A DNA stretch of 47,500 nucleotides from Actinomycetes bacterium (GTDB lineage Bacteria; Actinomycetota; Coriobacteriia; Anaerosomatales; Anaerosomataceae). This document shows, in pieces, positions 9,112 through 17,058 of the stretch (position 1 is the first letter of the stretch; each line of letters starts with the position of its first letter). A program made the position numbers and the translations under genes. The notes under the pieces are model-generated. The model was given only the letters and a program-made list of their open reading frames with translations, was not told the origin of the DNA and ran no database searches. The DNA lies in contig JALHJB010000009.1 of NCBI GenBank assembly GCA_022839745.1, forward strand, positions 1 through 47,500, written 5' to 3'.

Positions 9112-10424
9112 CCGTGCCCACTGGCGATGCTGACTATGCATCGACGATAGAGCGCCTCCAGGGCTCGCTGCGGTTTGGGATCAATCCGTCACTCGATGGC
9201 ATCCGCGAACTCGCGGCCACGCTCGGGTGCCCTGGGCGGGAGTGCCGGTGCGTCCAGGTCACCGGCACAAACGGCAAGACCTCGGTCACCCGCATGACCG
9301 GTGCGCTTCTCTCGGCGCACGGCTACCGTACCGGCGTGTACACAAGCCCGCACCTGGTCTCATACACCGAACGTATCGAGATCGACGGCCAGCCGCTGTC
9401 TGAGGCCGACTTCGTCCGGGTGTTCGCGGATGTCTTCGATGCCGCGGCACAACTGGACCGGGAGTTCACCGAGTTCGAGCTGCTCACGGCCGGCGCGCTG
9501 CATGCATTCAAGCTGCACAATGTGGAGTACGCGTGTCTTGAGGTCGGCATGGGCGGTCGTTGGGACGCGACAAGCGTGGTCGATCCGACTGTCGCCGTTG
9601 TCACGGGCGTGGCGCTCGACCATACCGACAGGCTCGGCAGCACGCGCGAGGAGATCGCGTTCGATAAGTCGCACATCATCACGGCGAAGTCGATTCCTGT
9701 GATCGGTCCCGGATGCGAGGGCGTTGACCACATCTTCCTCGAGCGCGCGCTCTCCCTCGGCCACCCCCGACTACTGCGTGTCGGCATAGGTGATGATCCT
9801 GACATCACGTGGGACATCGTGCGTCGGCCGAGGATGCCCGGCGGCGTTCTCACACTCGACATCCACGGACTCCGCGACTATCGCGTGGGCGTTCACTCAC
9901 CCGCGTACCAGGCCGCGAACGTCGCGATCGCCATGGGCGCCGCCGGCGCCGCGCTGTTCAACGTGCTCGACCCGGACGTCACGGACCGCGCTTTGCGCGC
10001 GATGACGTTCCCGGGCCGGTTCCAGGTGCTGCGACGCGAGCCCCCGCTCGTGATCGATGGCGCTCACAACCCCGATGCCGCGGCGGCCCTCGCGAGCGCC
10101 ATACATGACTCATTCGGCGGTGGGCTGCCCGCGCTCGTGCTCGGCATCTTCGCCGACAAGGACGTGGAGGGCATCGTACGGGCCCTCGCTCCGGCGGCGT
10201 CAGCTTTCGTCGCTACCGAGAACGGTTCACCGCGCTGTATGCCCGCGGCCGAGCTGGCCGGTGTCATAGCTGGAGTCACGGGCACCCCGGCCGCCGTCGC
10301 TCCTGGCATCAGGGATGCTCTGCGGATCGCCGACAGGCTGTCTGGCGGTCGTGGGGTCGTCGTCTCCGGCAGCCTGTACACCGCCGGCGCGGTCCAGGCG
10401 CTCGGTTCCGCCGCAGCCGTGTGA
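9108..10424 (+). CDS. folC: Folylpolyglutamate synthase / dihydrofolate synthase
   Basis: The 438-residue Mur-ligase-type enzyme adds glutamates to folates using ATP. The P-loop TGTNGKTS is at about 52-59, the central ATPase continues with LEVGMGGRWDATSVV, and the C-terminal domain contains VIDGAHNPDAA. The GTG start overlaps the valS stop as GTGA; a second GTG six bases later is possible. The valS-folC pairing is widespread, and folC links functionally to fhs through the folate pool. N-terminal Cys residues (CPGRECRC, 41-48) are a local oddity. Confidence 0.93.
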   Translation: MTVPTGDADYASTIERLQGSLRFGINPSLDGIRELAATLGCPGRECRCVQVTGTNGKTSVTRMTGALLSAHGYRTGVYTSPHLVSYTERIEIDGQPLSEADFVRVFADVFDAAAQLDREFTEFELLTAGALHAFKLHNVEYACLEVGMGGRWDATSVVDPTVAVVTGVALDHTDRLGSTREEIAFDKSHIITAKSIPVIGPGCEGVDHIFLERALSLGHPRLLRVGIGDDPDITWDIVRRPRMPGGVLTLDIHGLRDYRVGVHSPAYQAANVAIAMGAAGAALFNVLDPDVTDRALRAMTFPGRFQVLRREPPLVIDGAHNPDAAAALASAIHDSFGGGLPALVLGIFADKDVEGIVRALAPAASAFVATENGSPRCMPAAELAGVIAGVTGTPAAVAPGIRDALRIADRLSGGRGVVVSGSLYTAGAVQALGSAAAV

Positions 10425-10611
10425 GGCGGCCCTCCGCACCGCGCGCGTACCTAGGGTTACCACACGGCATCGGTGCGCCAGCATGAAACGGTGTGGCGGA
10501 CCTGTGTTCTGGTAGAATCCCGGTAGTCTTGTCATGCCCCCAGGCGCGCCGCATTGCGGTGATCCGGGAGGTGTTCGAGTCACGCGAGCCTAGACCCTGG
10601 AGGGGGACCGC

Positions 10612-11052
10612 ATGGAAGCAGCAGTCGGAGAACTCCTTGCTCCGATCCAGCCGGCGCTGAAGCTCACCACGAACCTGTGTCTGTTGTTCTTCGTCGTCTT
10701 CTCGATCGCGCTTGTCTTCTGGACGTGGCGCGATGCCGATCGTCGCGGTGTGATGCCCTGGTTCTGGGCGCTTGTCGTCCTGCTGTTCAACGTGTTCGGT
10801 TGGGCCATCTACATGGTGGTCCGCCCGCCCGAGAGCGCTCTGGATGCGCGCGAGCGCGAGCTCGAGATCCGCGCAAAGGAGGTCGAGCTCCTCAGGGAGG
10901 GTCAGACGTGCCCCGCGTGCTTCCAGCCGGTTGAGCCCGATTTCCTGATCTGTCCGTCGTGCATGAAGAAGCTGCGCAAGGAGTGCATCAGTTGCGGCAA
11001 GGCTCTCAAGCTCGACTGGCAGGTGTGTCCGTACTGCAAGACCAAGCAGTGA
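10612..11052 (+). CDS. Two-TM membrane protein with a cytoplasmic double zinc ribbon, function unknown
   Basis: The 146-residue protein has two hydrophobic helices (about 21-39 and 48-69), then a charged helical stretch (75-95). Two Cys4 ribbons follow: Cys 100/103/114/117 and Cys 125/128/139/142. Both ribbons have the same CxxC-x(10)-CxxC spacing, which suggests duplication. The ATG has a strong GGAGGGG site. It stands alone between folC and thrS. Such PLD-like TM pairs with ribbons are common in actinobacteria without an assigned role. A TAGAAT hexamer at 10513-10518 may be its -10. Confidence 0.85.
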   Translation: MEAAVGELLAPIQPALKLTTNLCLLFFVVFSIALVFWTWRDADRRGVMPWFWALVVLLFNVFGWAIYMVVRPPESALDARERELEIRAKEVELLREGQTCPACFQPVEPDFLICPSCMKKLRKECISCGKALKLDWQVCPYCKTKQ

Positions 11053-11101
11053 CCTCCTGTCCGCACCACGGACCGCACGGTCGCTAAGAGGGAGCATCGC
11101 T

Positions 11102-13018
11102 ATGTCTGAGATCTCGATCACGCTGCCCGACGGCAGCGTCAAGTCCGTGCCTGCCGGAGCCACTGTCGCTGACGTGGCGGCGGCGATCGGTCCGCGCCTT
11201 GCCGCCGCGGCGATCGCGGGGCGCGTCGATGGCCGGCTCGTCGACCTGACGACGCCTGTGGCCGATGGTGTCCAGGTGGCGATCGTGACGGAGCGCGATC
11301 CGGAGGCGCTCGAACTGCTCAGGCACTCGGCGGCGCATGTGATGGCCGAGGCCGTGCTCGAGCTCTTCCCCGATGCGCACTTCGGCATCGGGCCCGCGAT
11401 CGAGGACGGCTTCTACTACGACCTCGAGATCGGGCGCACCTTCACGCCCGAGGACCTCGAGGCCATCGAGTCGAAGATGCGTGAGATCGTCTCCGCCGAG
11501 CAGCCGTTCGGCCGGTGCGTCCTCACACGTGCGGAGGCCGAGAAGGTCTTCGCCGATCAGCCGTACAAGCTCGAGCTCATCTCCGAACTGCCGGATGACG
11601 CCGAGATATCCACCTACGCATCGGGCCCGTTCACCGACCTGTGCCGCGGCCCGCACCTCCCGCACAGCGGGTGGGTCAAGGCGTTCAAGCTCATGAAGGT
11701 CGCCGGCGCCTACTGGCGCGGCGACTCCGAACGCCCGATGCTCCAGCGCATCTACGGCACCGCGTGGTTCTCGGAAAAGGACCTCGACGCGTATCTGACG
11801 CGACTCGAGGAAGCCGAGAAGCGCGATCATCGCAAGCTCGGCAAGGAACTCGACTTGTTCCACTTCGACGAGCTCGCCGGCAGTGGCCTGGTGCTCTACC
11901 ATCCTAAGGGCGCCCGCGTCTTCCACGAGCTCGTGGAGTGGCTCTCGGCCGACCTGTACGAGCGCGGCTACGTGGAGATCCGCACCCCCCACATCTACAA
12001 GGCCGCTGTGTGGAAGACGAGCGGTCACTGGGACTACTACCGAGACAACATGTTCCCGCTGCAGATCGACGAAGGGGAGGGCAAGGAGCCCACCGACTAC
12101 GCCGTCAAGCCGATGAACTGCCCGGGTGCGCTGCTTGTGTACCGCGACAGCGTACGGTCGTACCGCGACCTGCCGATGCGTCTGTTCGAGTTCGGCACCG
12201 TGTACCGCAACGAGAAGAGCGGCGTGGTGCACGGGCTCATGCGTGCACGCGGCTTCACCCAGGACGACGCGCACATCTTCTGCACCGGCGACCAGATCAT
12301 CCCCGAGGTCAAGGCGATGCTCGACATCGTCAAGTACATCATGGACACGTTCGGCTTCGAGTACTCCGCCGAGGTGTCCACCCGCCCCGAGAAGTCGGTC
12401 GGTCGCGATGAGGACTGGGAGCTTGCCACGCGCGCGCTCATGACCGCGCTTGATGAGTGGGGCCTGCCGTACCAGATCAACGAGGGCGACGGCGCGTTTT
12501 ACGGCCCCAAGATCGACATCAAAGTCAAAGATGCGATCGGCCGCATCTGGCAGCTCTCCACGATCCAGGTGGACTTCAATAACCCGGAGCGTTTCGGCAT
12601 CACCTATCGCACAGCCGAGAACACCGAGGAGCAGCCGTTCATGCTGCATCGTGCCATCTTCGGCTCGATGGAGCGGTTCCTCGGCATTCTCATCGAGCAC
12701 ACTGCCGGGGCATTCCCCACGTGGCTCGCGCCCGTGCAGGCCGTCATCATCCCGATCGCCGACCGCCACCTCGAGCACTGCGACGCCGTCCGCCGTCGTC
12801 TCTCCAAGGCCGGCGTCCGTGCCGAGGTGTACGCCGAGAACGAGCCGATGCGCGTGAAGATCGCCAAGGCGCAGCAGCAGAAGGTGCCGTACATGCTCGT
12901 GGTGGGCGACAAGGAGATCGAGGCCGACACCGTGGGCGTGCGCGAGCGTACGGCCGGTGATATCGGCGCCATGGGCGTTGATGAATTCGCGGCGCGGGTG
13001 GCGTCAGAGAAGCCGTAG
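11102..13018 (+). CDS. thrS: Threonyl-tRNA synthetase
   Basis: The 638-residue class II synthetase is complete. It has the TGS domain (1-62), the editing domain with HSAAH (75-79), the catalytic core with the zinc-ligand Cys at about 340 in MNCPGA, and the C-terminal anticodon-binding domain. The ATG at 11102 has GAGGGAG upstream. No T-box leader is present in the short gap before it, unlike pheS in this window. Confidence 0.97.
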   Translation: MSEISITLPDGSVKSVPAGATVADVAAAIGPRLAAAAIAGRVDGRLVDLTTPVADGVQVAIVTERDPEALELLRHSAAHVMAEAVLELFPDAHFGIGPAIEDGFYYDLEIGRTFTPEDLEAIESKMREIVSAEQPFGRCVLTRAEAEKVFADQPYKLELISELPDDAEISTYASGPFTDLCRGPHLPHSGWVKAFKLMKVAGAYWRGDSERPMLQRIYGTAWFSEKDLDAYLTRLEEAEKRDHRKLGKELDLFHFDELAGSGLVLYHPKGARVFHELVEWLSADLYERGYVEIRTPHIYKAAVWKTSGHWDYYRDNMFPLQIDEGEGKEPTDYAVKPMNCPGALLVYRDSVRSYRDLPMRLFEFGTVYRNEKSGVVHGLMRARGFTQDDAHIFCTGDQIIPEVKAMLDIVKYIMDTFGFEYSAEVSTRPEKSVGRDEDWELATRALMTALDEWGLPYQINEGDGAFYGPKIDIKVKDAIGRIWQLSTIQVDFNNPERFGITYRTAENTEEQPFMLHRAIFGSMERFLGILIEHTAGAFPTWLAPVQAVIIPIADRHLEHCDAVRRRLSKAGVRAEVYAENEPMRVKIAKAQQQKVPYMLVVGDKEIEADTVGVRERTAGDIGAMGVDEFAARVASEKP

Positions 13019-13055
13019 CGGGTCAGGGCGTCTGCCGACGCCTCGGGCGACCCGC
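13018..13055. terminator. Two-step hairpin between convergent thrS and the ABC operon
   Basis: The outer stem pairs 13018-13024 with 13049-13055. The inner stem pairs 13027-13032 with 13037-13042 around a 4-base loop. It lies between two convergent transcription units and could stop both. No T-run is present. Confidence 0.55.
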
Positions 13056-13069
13056 GAGGTGCAGGGGCG

Positions 13070-13816
13070 TCAGACCGCCGAGGGGCGTCCGCTTGCGAGC
13101 GTGTGTTCTACGCCGCCGAGCAGCGCGTCGAGTACGAGCGCCAGGCCGGCGGCGAGCAGCGCTCCCTCGAGGGTGACCGCGGGTGCGAGGTTCACGAGCC
13201 CGTTGATGATGGGCGCGCCGAACCCACCGGCCCCGGCTATGGCTCCGATCGTCGCCGTGGCCACGTTCACCACCACAGAGACCCTGATGCCCGCCACGAT
13301 CACGGGCGCCGCAAGCGGCAGCTCCACCCGCAGCAAGCGCTCGGCGGACCGCATGCCCATCCCGGTGGCGCTCTCGAGCACCTCGGCGGGTACGCCCTTG
13401 AGGCCGGCGACAGTGTTGCGCAGCACCGGGAGTATGCCGTAGAGCGCGAGTGCTACCACGGTCGGCCGTAGCCCGAATCCGAGGAACGGCACGGCAAGCG
13501 TGAAGACTGCCACCGGCGGGAAGGTCTGACCCAGGTTGGTGAGGTCGTTCACCACATCGTAGAACCCCGCGCCAGCGGGGCGCGTGACGAAGACGCCGAG
13601 CGCGAGTCCGACGGCGATCGATATCGCGCTGGAGATGAGCACGAGCTCAAGATGTTGCGCAACGAGTTCGAGCGGTGCGGCGTCGGGGTACAGGATGCGC
13701 GTCTCGCCCGGGAATGCGGCGCCAAGCGCCGCGGTCCACAGCGGTGTCGCCGCAGCCACGGCGAGGTACGCGCCGAGTGCCAGCATCGGTGCCGCGATGT
13801 GTCTGAGCGCCCTCAC
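13070..13816 (-). CDS. opuCD: Osmoprotectant ABC transporter permease (OpuCD/OpuBD type)
   Basis: The 248-residue membrane protein has about six hydrophobic segments and the binding-protein-dependent permease signature around residues 150-175 (ATGMGMRSAERLLRVELPLAAPVI). It would carry glycine betaine, carnitine or choline with the other three subunits. The GTG start overlaps the ATPase stop. It is the last gene of a four-gene minus-strand operon. Confidence 0.9.
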   Translation of the reverse strand: MRALRHIAAPMLALGAYLAVAAATPLWTAALGAAFPGETRILYPDAAPLELVAQHLELVLISSAISIAVGLALGVFVTRPAGAGFYDVVNDLTNLGQTFPPVAVFTLAVPFLGFGLRPTVVALALYGILPVLRNTVAGLKGVPAEVLESATGMGMRSAERLLRVELPLAAPVIVAGIRVSVVVNVATATIGAIAGAGGFGAPIINGLVNLAPAVTLEGALLAAGLALVLDALLGGVEHTLASGRPSAV

Positions 13817-13817
13817 G
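13070..13817 (-). other. Span of the distal transporter gene including its start-codon overlap
   Basis: The last gene of the transporter operon begins with a GTG that overlaps the TGA of the ATPase gene (GTGA junction, around 13813-13816). The overlap implies coupled translation of the two subunits. Confidence 0.3.
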
Positions 13818-14766
13818 TGAGCGGCCGCTTGAATCGCTCGACGATGGATTCCACGCTCACGGCGCCGATGAGCCGGTGCCGCTCATCGTGTACGCCGATG
13901 GCCGGAACACCGAGCTCCAGGATCCGCGCGAGCGCTTCGCGGAGTGACGCTGTGGCACTCACGGAGCACTGGCACCCCTCGGCCAGTCCGACCGGCGCGA
14001 GGGCTTCCGTGACCGGGGCGAGCGACAGGCGCTTGAGCGCACGCTCGGTGCCCACAAAGGACGCGACGAACTCATCGGCCGGATACGCGAGCACGCGCTC
14101 GGGCGTGTCCTGCTGGACGAGCATTCCGTCGCGCATCACCACTATCCGGTCGCCGAGCGCCACCGCCTCGTCCATGTCGTGGGTCACGAACAGCACCGTC
14201 TTCTTGAGGCGGTCTTGGATCGCCAGGAACTCCACATGGAGCCTGTCGCGTGTCAGCGGGTCGACCGCGCCGAACGGCTCGTCCATCAGCAGCACCGGCG
14301 GATCGGCCGCGAGCGCCCGCGCCACGCCGACGCGCTGGGCCTCTCCGCCCGAGAGCTCGTGGGGGTATTTGCCGCCGTACGCGTCCGGCTCGAGGCCCAC
14401 GAGGTCAAGCAGCTCGGTCGTGCGCTCGGCGATGCGGTCGCGCTCCCACCCCAGCAGCCCGGGTACCACGGCCACGTTCTGCGCGACCGTCCAGTGCGGG
14501 AAGAGCCCCACGCCCTGGATGGCGTAACCGATCCGGCGACGGAGCTGCTCGGGACGGTACTCGCGGACATCCTGCCCGTCGATCGTGATGGTGCCGGCGT
14601 CGGGCTCCACCAGCCGGTTCACCATCCGCATGGTGGTGGACTTGCCGCACCCGCTCGGCCCGATCAGCACGACCACCTCGCCCGTGGGGACGTCGAAAGA
14701 CAGGTCCCGCACCGCGGCGCTCTCGGCGTTCTCGTACGACTTGCTCACGTTTCGTATCGATATCAT
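13813..14766 (-). CDS. opuCA: Osmoprotectant ABC transporter ATP-binding protein with CBS region
   Basis: The 317-residue ATPase has Walker A GPSGCGKST (36-44), signature LSGGEAQ (138-144) and Walker B LLMDEP (159-164). The C-terminal ~80 residues hold a CBS-type region, which in OpuA-like transporters senses ionic strength. The tail is shorter than in two-CBS homologues. The ATG at 14766 has AAGGAG eight bases before it. The same frame stays open far upstream, but that part is antisense-like shadow of the first permease. ATGA overlap joins it to the upstream gene. Confidence 0.93.
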   Translation of the reverse strand: MISIRNVSKSYENAESAAVRDLSFDVPTGEVVVLIGPSGCGKSTTMRMVNRLVEPDAGTITIDGQDVREYRPEQLRRRIGYAIQGVGLFPHWTVAQNVAVVPGLLGWERDRIAERTTELLDLVGLEPDAYGGKYPHELSGGEAQRVGVARALAADPPVLLMDEPFGAVDPLTRDRLHVEFLAIQDRLKKTVLFVTHDMDEAVALGDRIVVMRDGMLVQQDTPERVLAYPADEFVASFVGTERALKRLSLAPVTEALAPVGLAEGCQCSVSATASLREALARILELGVPAIGVHDERHRLIGAVSVESIVERFKRPLT

Positions 14767-15956
14767 CGGGGCGCTCCTTCGCGTCCTCGGAGGTGCCGTG
14801 GGGAGCCGAGGCCCTGCAGCGCGCGCAGGACCCCGTCGAGCGCAAGCGCGAGCAGGACGAGTGCGACCGACCCGAGCAGGATGAGGTCCATGGCCTGCTG
14901 CGAGAGACCGCCGAACACGAAGAGCCCGAGCGTGCCCGCCGCCACGAACGCGCCGAGCGTCGCGTTGCCGAGCGTTTGCACCGCCGCTGTCCGCATGCCG
15001 CCGAAGATGACCGGCATCGCGAGCGGGAAGCGCACCCGTCGCGTCACCTGCCATTCGGTCATCCCCATGCCGAGTCCGGCATCCACCGCGGCCGCCGGCA
15101 CCGACGCGAGCCCCGCGTAGGTGTTTCGCACGATAGCGAGCAGCGCGTACAACGTGAGCGCGGTGATCACCGGGGCCCACCCGAGTCCGCCCACTCCCAT
15201 GCGACCGAGGAGCGGCACGTTGGACCCGAGCCATGAGAGCGGGGCGAACAGGAGCCCTACCATCGCGAGTCCCGGGATCGTCTGGAACACGTTCGCCACC
15301 GCGAAGACGGGGCCGCGCAGCCGCGGGCGACGGAACGCGAGCACGCCGAGCGACGTGCCGAGCACGAGCGCGATCGCAACAGCGATGCCCGCGAATCGCA
15401 GCTGAGCGGCCACCTCGGCCCAGAAGCGGTCGGACTGGTTGGCGTACTCCCGCATGATCGCAAGGTCGTTCAGCACGCCGGTGGCGAGCATCACCGCGAT
15501 GCCAAGCGGCGCGGCAAGCGACAGGGCCGCCCTGGCGAGGCGGGGGAGGCCGTCCTCCCGCCGCGACGCGAGCACGAGAGAGTACGCGACTCCGATGCAC
15601 GCCCAGGCGCCGATGCCGAGCGACACGCGGGCGTACGGGGTGGAGGGGTCGGTGAGGCGGGAGACGGCGAATGCCGAGAGCGCGACGGTGCCGAGCAGCG
15701 CGAGCGTCCCGAGCGCGCCGCGGAACGCGGCTGCTGGCACGCGTGGCACGCCGCCGAGCGAGACCGCGCCCACTGCGAGCCAGACCGCCAGCAGCGCCGC
15801 CAGGCCCCACGGACCGAGGGCCTCGAATGCTGAGAGCGCCTCGCCCGTCTGGATGCGGCTCGAGCGGAACGTGGCGAAAGGGAGCAGCGTCACGGCGGCC
15901 AGCCCAAGGGCAGCCGCCGTCAGGCCGATCGTATGCGCACGCGTGCGTTCAGACAC
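14763..15956 (-). CDS. opuCB: Osmoprotectant ABC transporter permease, N-terminally extended (OpuCB type)
   Basis: The 397-residue protein has its permease domain in the C-terminal half (about 180-385), with the loop motif GMGMTEWQVTRRVRFPLAMPVIFGG. The first ~170 residues add four or so extra hydrophobic helices, making it much longer than a standard ~210-residue OpuCB. Extended permeases of this kind are known in YehW/OpuC-like systems. The GTG start has GAGGAGA six bases upstream. It lies 33 bases after the binding-protein gene. Confidence 0.88.
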   Translation of the reverse strand: MSERTRAHTIGLTAAALGLAAVTLLPFATFRSSRIQTGEALSAFEALGPWGLAALLAVWLAVGAVSLGGVPRVPAAAFRGALGTLALLGTVALSAFAVSRLTDPSTPYARVSLGIGAWACIGVAYSLVLASRREDGLPRLARAALSLAAPLGIAVMLATGVLNDLAIMREYANQSDRFWAEVAAQLRFAGIAVAIALVLGTSLGVLAFRRPRLRGPVFAVANVFQTIPGLAMVGLLFAPLSWLGSNVPLLGRMGVGGLGWAPVITALTLYALLAIVRNTYAGLASVPAAAVDAGLGMGMTEWQVTRRVRFPLAMPVIFGGMRTAAVQTLGNATLGAFVAAGTLGLFVFGGLSQQAMDLILLGSVALVLLALALDGVLRALQGLGSPRHLRGREGAPR

Positions 15957-15989
15957 CCGGTCTCCTCGGCCTCGTGGCGGGTCAGCGGA

Positions 15990-16955
15990 TCACTCGATGA
16001 AGCCGCCGTTCTCGAGGAAGTCGCGGGCGACATCGTCCGCGGCCTCGCCGTTCACCTGGATACGCGCGTTGAGCTGCTGCAGTTCCTCAAGGCCGAGCGC
16101 CTGCATCACCGGCTTCAGGAGGTCGGCGATCTCCGGGTGCGCATCGAGAACGTCCTTACGCACGATCGGCGTGGGCCAGTACACGATCTGCGCGCCGAGG
16201 TCGTCTTCGAGTATGACCAGGCCGAGGTCTGCGAGCGCACCGTCGGTGCCGTACGCCATGCCGAAGTTCACGCCATCGGTACCATCGGCCACGGCCTTCT
16301 CGGTGGCTGCGGTGTTGCCGCCCGCGAGACGCACCTTCTGGTCCTCCGTGAGCGTGTAGCCGTAGGCTTCCTCGAACTCGGGATTGCCCGCGCTGGTGAA
16401 GAACTCGTCGCTGGCGGCGAGCTTCACCGGTTTGCCCGCGTTCACATACGCAGCGAAGTCCGACATGGTCACGAGTCCTTCTGCCTGCGCGAACTCCTCG
16501 GTGACCGCGATGGCCCACGTGTTGTTGGCGCGGGCGGGCTCGAGCCACACGATGCCGTTGGCCTCCAGGTCCAGGCGGGCTGTGGTCTCATACCCGGTCT
16601 CGCCGACGTTATAGCCCGCCTTCTCGTCGTCGGTGAGCTCGTCGAGGAAGAACCAGTAGCCGTTGCCGGAGTACTCCGGATACAGGTCGATCTCGCCGGC
16701 GATGATCGCCTTGCGCACGACTTCGGTGGTGCCCGTCTGGCTCTTGTCCTCCACCGTGTAACCGGCGTCCTCGAGGACGAGCTTCACGATCGAGGAGACG
16801 AGTTCGCCTTCGGTATCGATCTTCGATCCGATGGTGATGGTGCCCTTGGGCTCGTCTGTCTCCGGGCCCTCGGCGCCGCCGGAGCATCCCGCGAGCGCGC
16901 CGATGAGCGCGGCGGCGAGGCAGACGGCGATCGCGCGCGTGGCGTTCGAGTTCAT
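15990..16955 (-). CDS. opuCC: Osmoprotectant-binding lipoprotein (OpuCC/OsmF type)
   Basis: The 321-residue extracellular binding protein has a lipoprotein signal with lipobox LAGC and lipidated Cys 24. The mature part matches the glycine-betaine/quaternary-ammonium binding fold: ITIGSKIDTEGELVSSIVKLVLEDAGY, then the YPEYSGNGY segment. Aromatic residues in that segment are typical of a cation-binding cage. The ATG at 16955 has AGGAGG five bases upstream; a longer upstream frame would spoil the signal peptide. It is the first gene of the operon. Confidence 0.92.
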   Translation of the reverse strand: MNSNATRAIAVCLAAALIGALAGCSGGAEGPETDEPKGTITIGSKIDTEGELVSSIVKLVLEDAGYTVEDKSQTGTTEVVRKAIIAGEIDLYPEYSGNGYWFFLDELTDDEKAGYNVGETGYETTARLDLEANGIVWLEPARANNTWAIAVTEEFAQAEGLVTMSDFAAYVNAGKPVKLAASDEFFTSAGNPEFEEAYGYTLTEDQKVRLAGGNTAATEKAVADGTDGVNFGMAYGTDGALADLGLVILEDDLGAQIVYWPTPIVRKDVLDAHPEIADLLKPVMQALGLEELQQLNARIQVNGEAADDVARDFLENGGFIE

Positions 16956-17058
16956 GAGGTCCTCCTCATCCGGGGCGCATGGCCAACGCGTCACCCGCGC
17001 CGATGTTCACTATCGTGACGATACCCATCGCAGTCGGTCTTGCGGTGTCCGAACGGCC

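Noticed and set aside
13070..13817. Separate feature entry spanning the OpuCD start overlap
   Set aside because: It only documents the GTGA junction; the gene itself is 13070-13816 and should be counted once.
14767..15810. N-terminal extension of the OpuCA ATPase frame
   Set aside because: The extension is Arg/Ala-rich shadow of the first permease in another frame. The true ATG at 14766 has a good ribosome site and begins at the normal family N-terminus.
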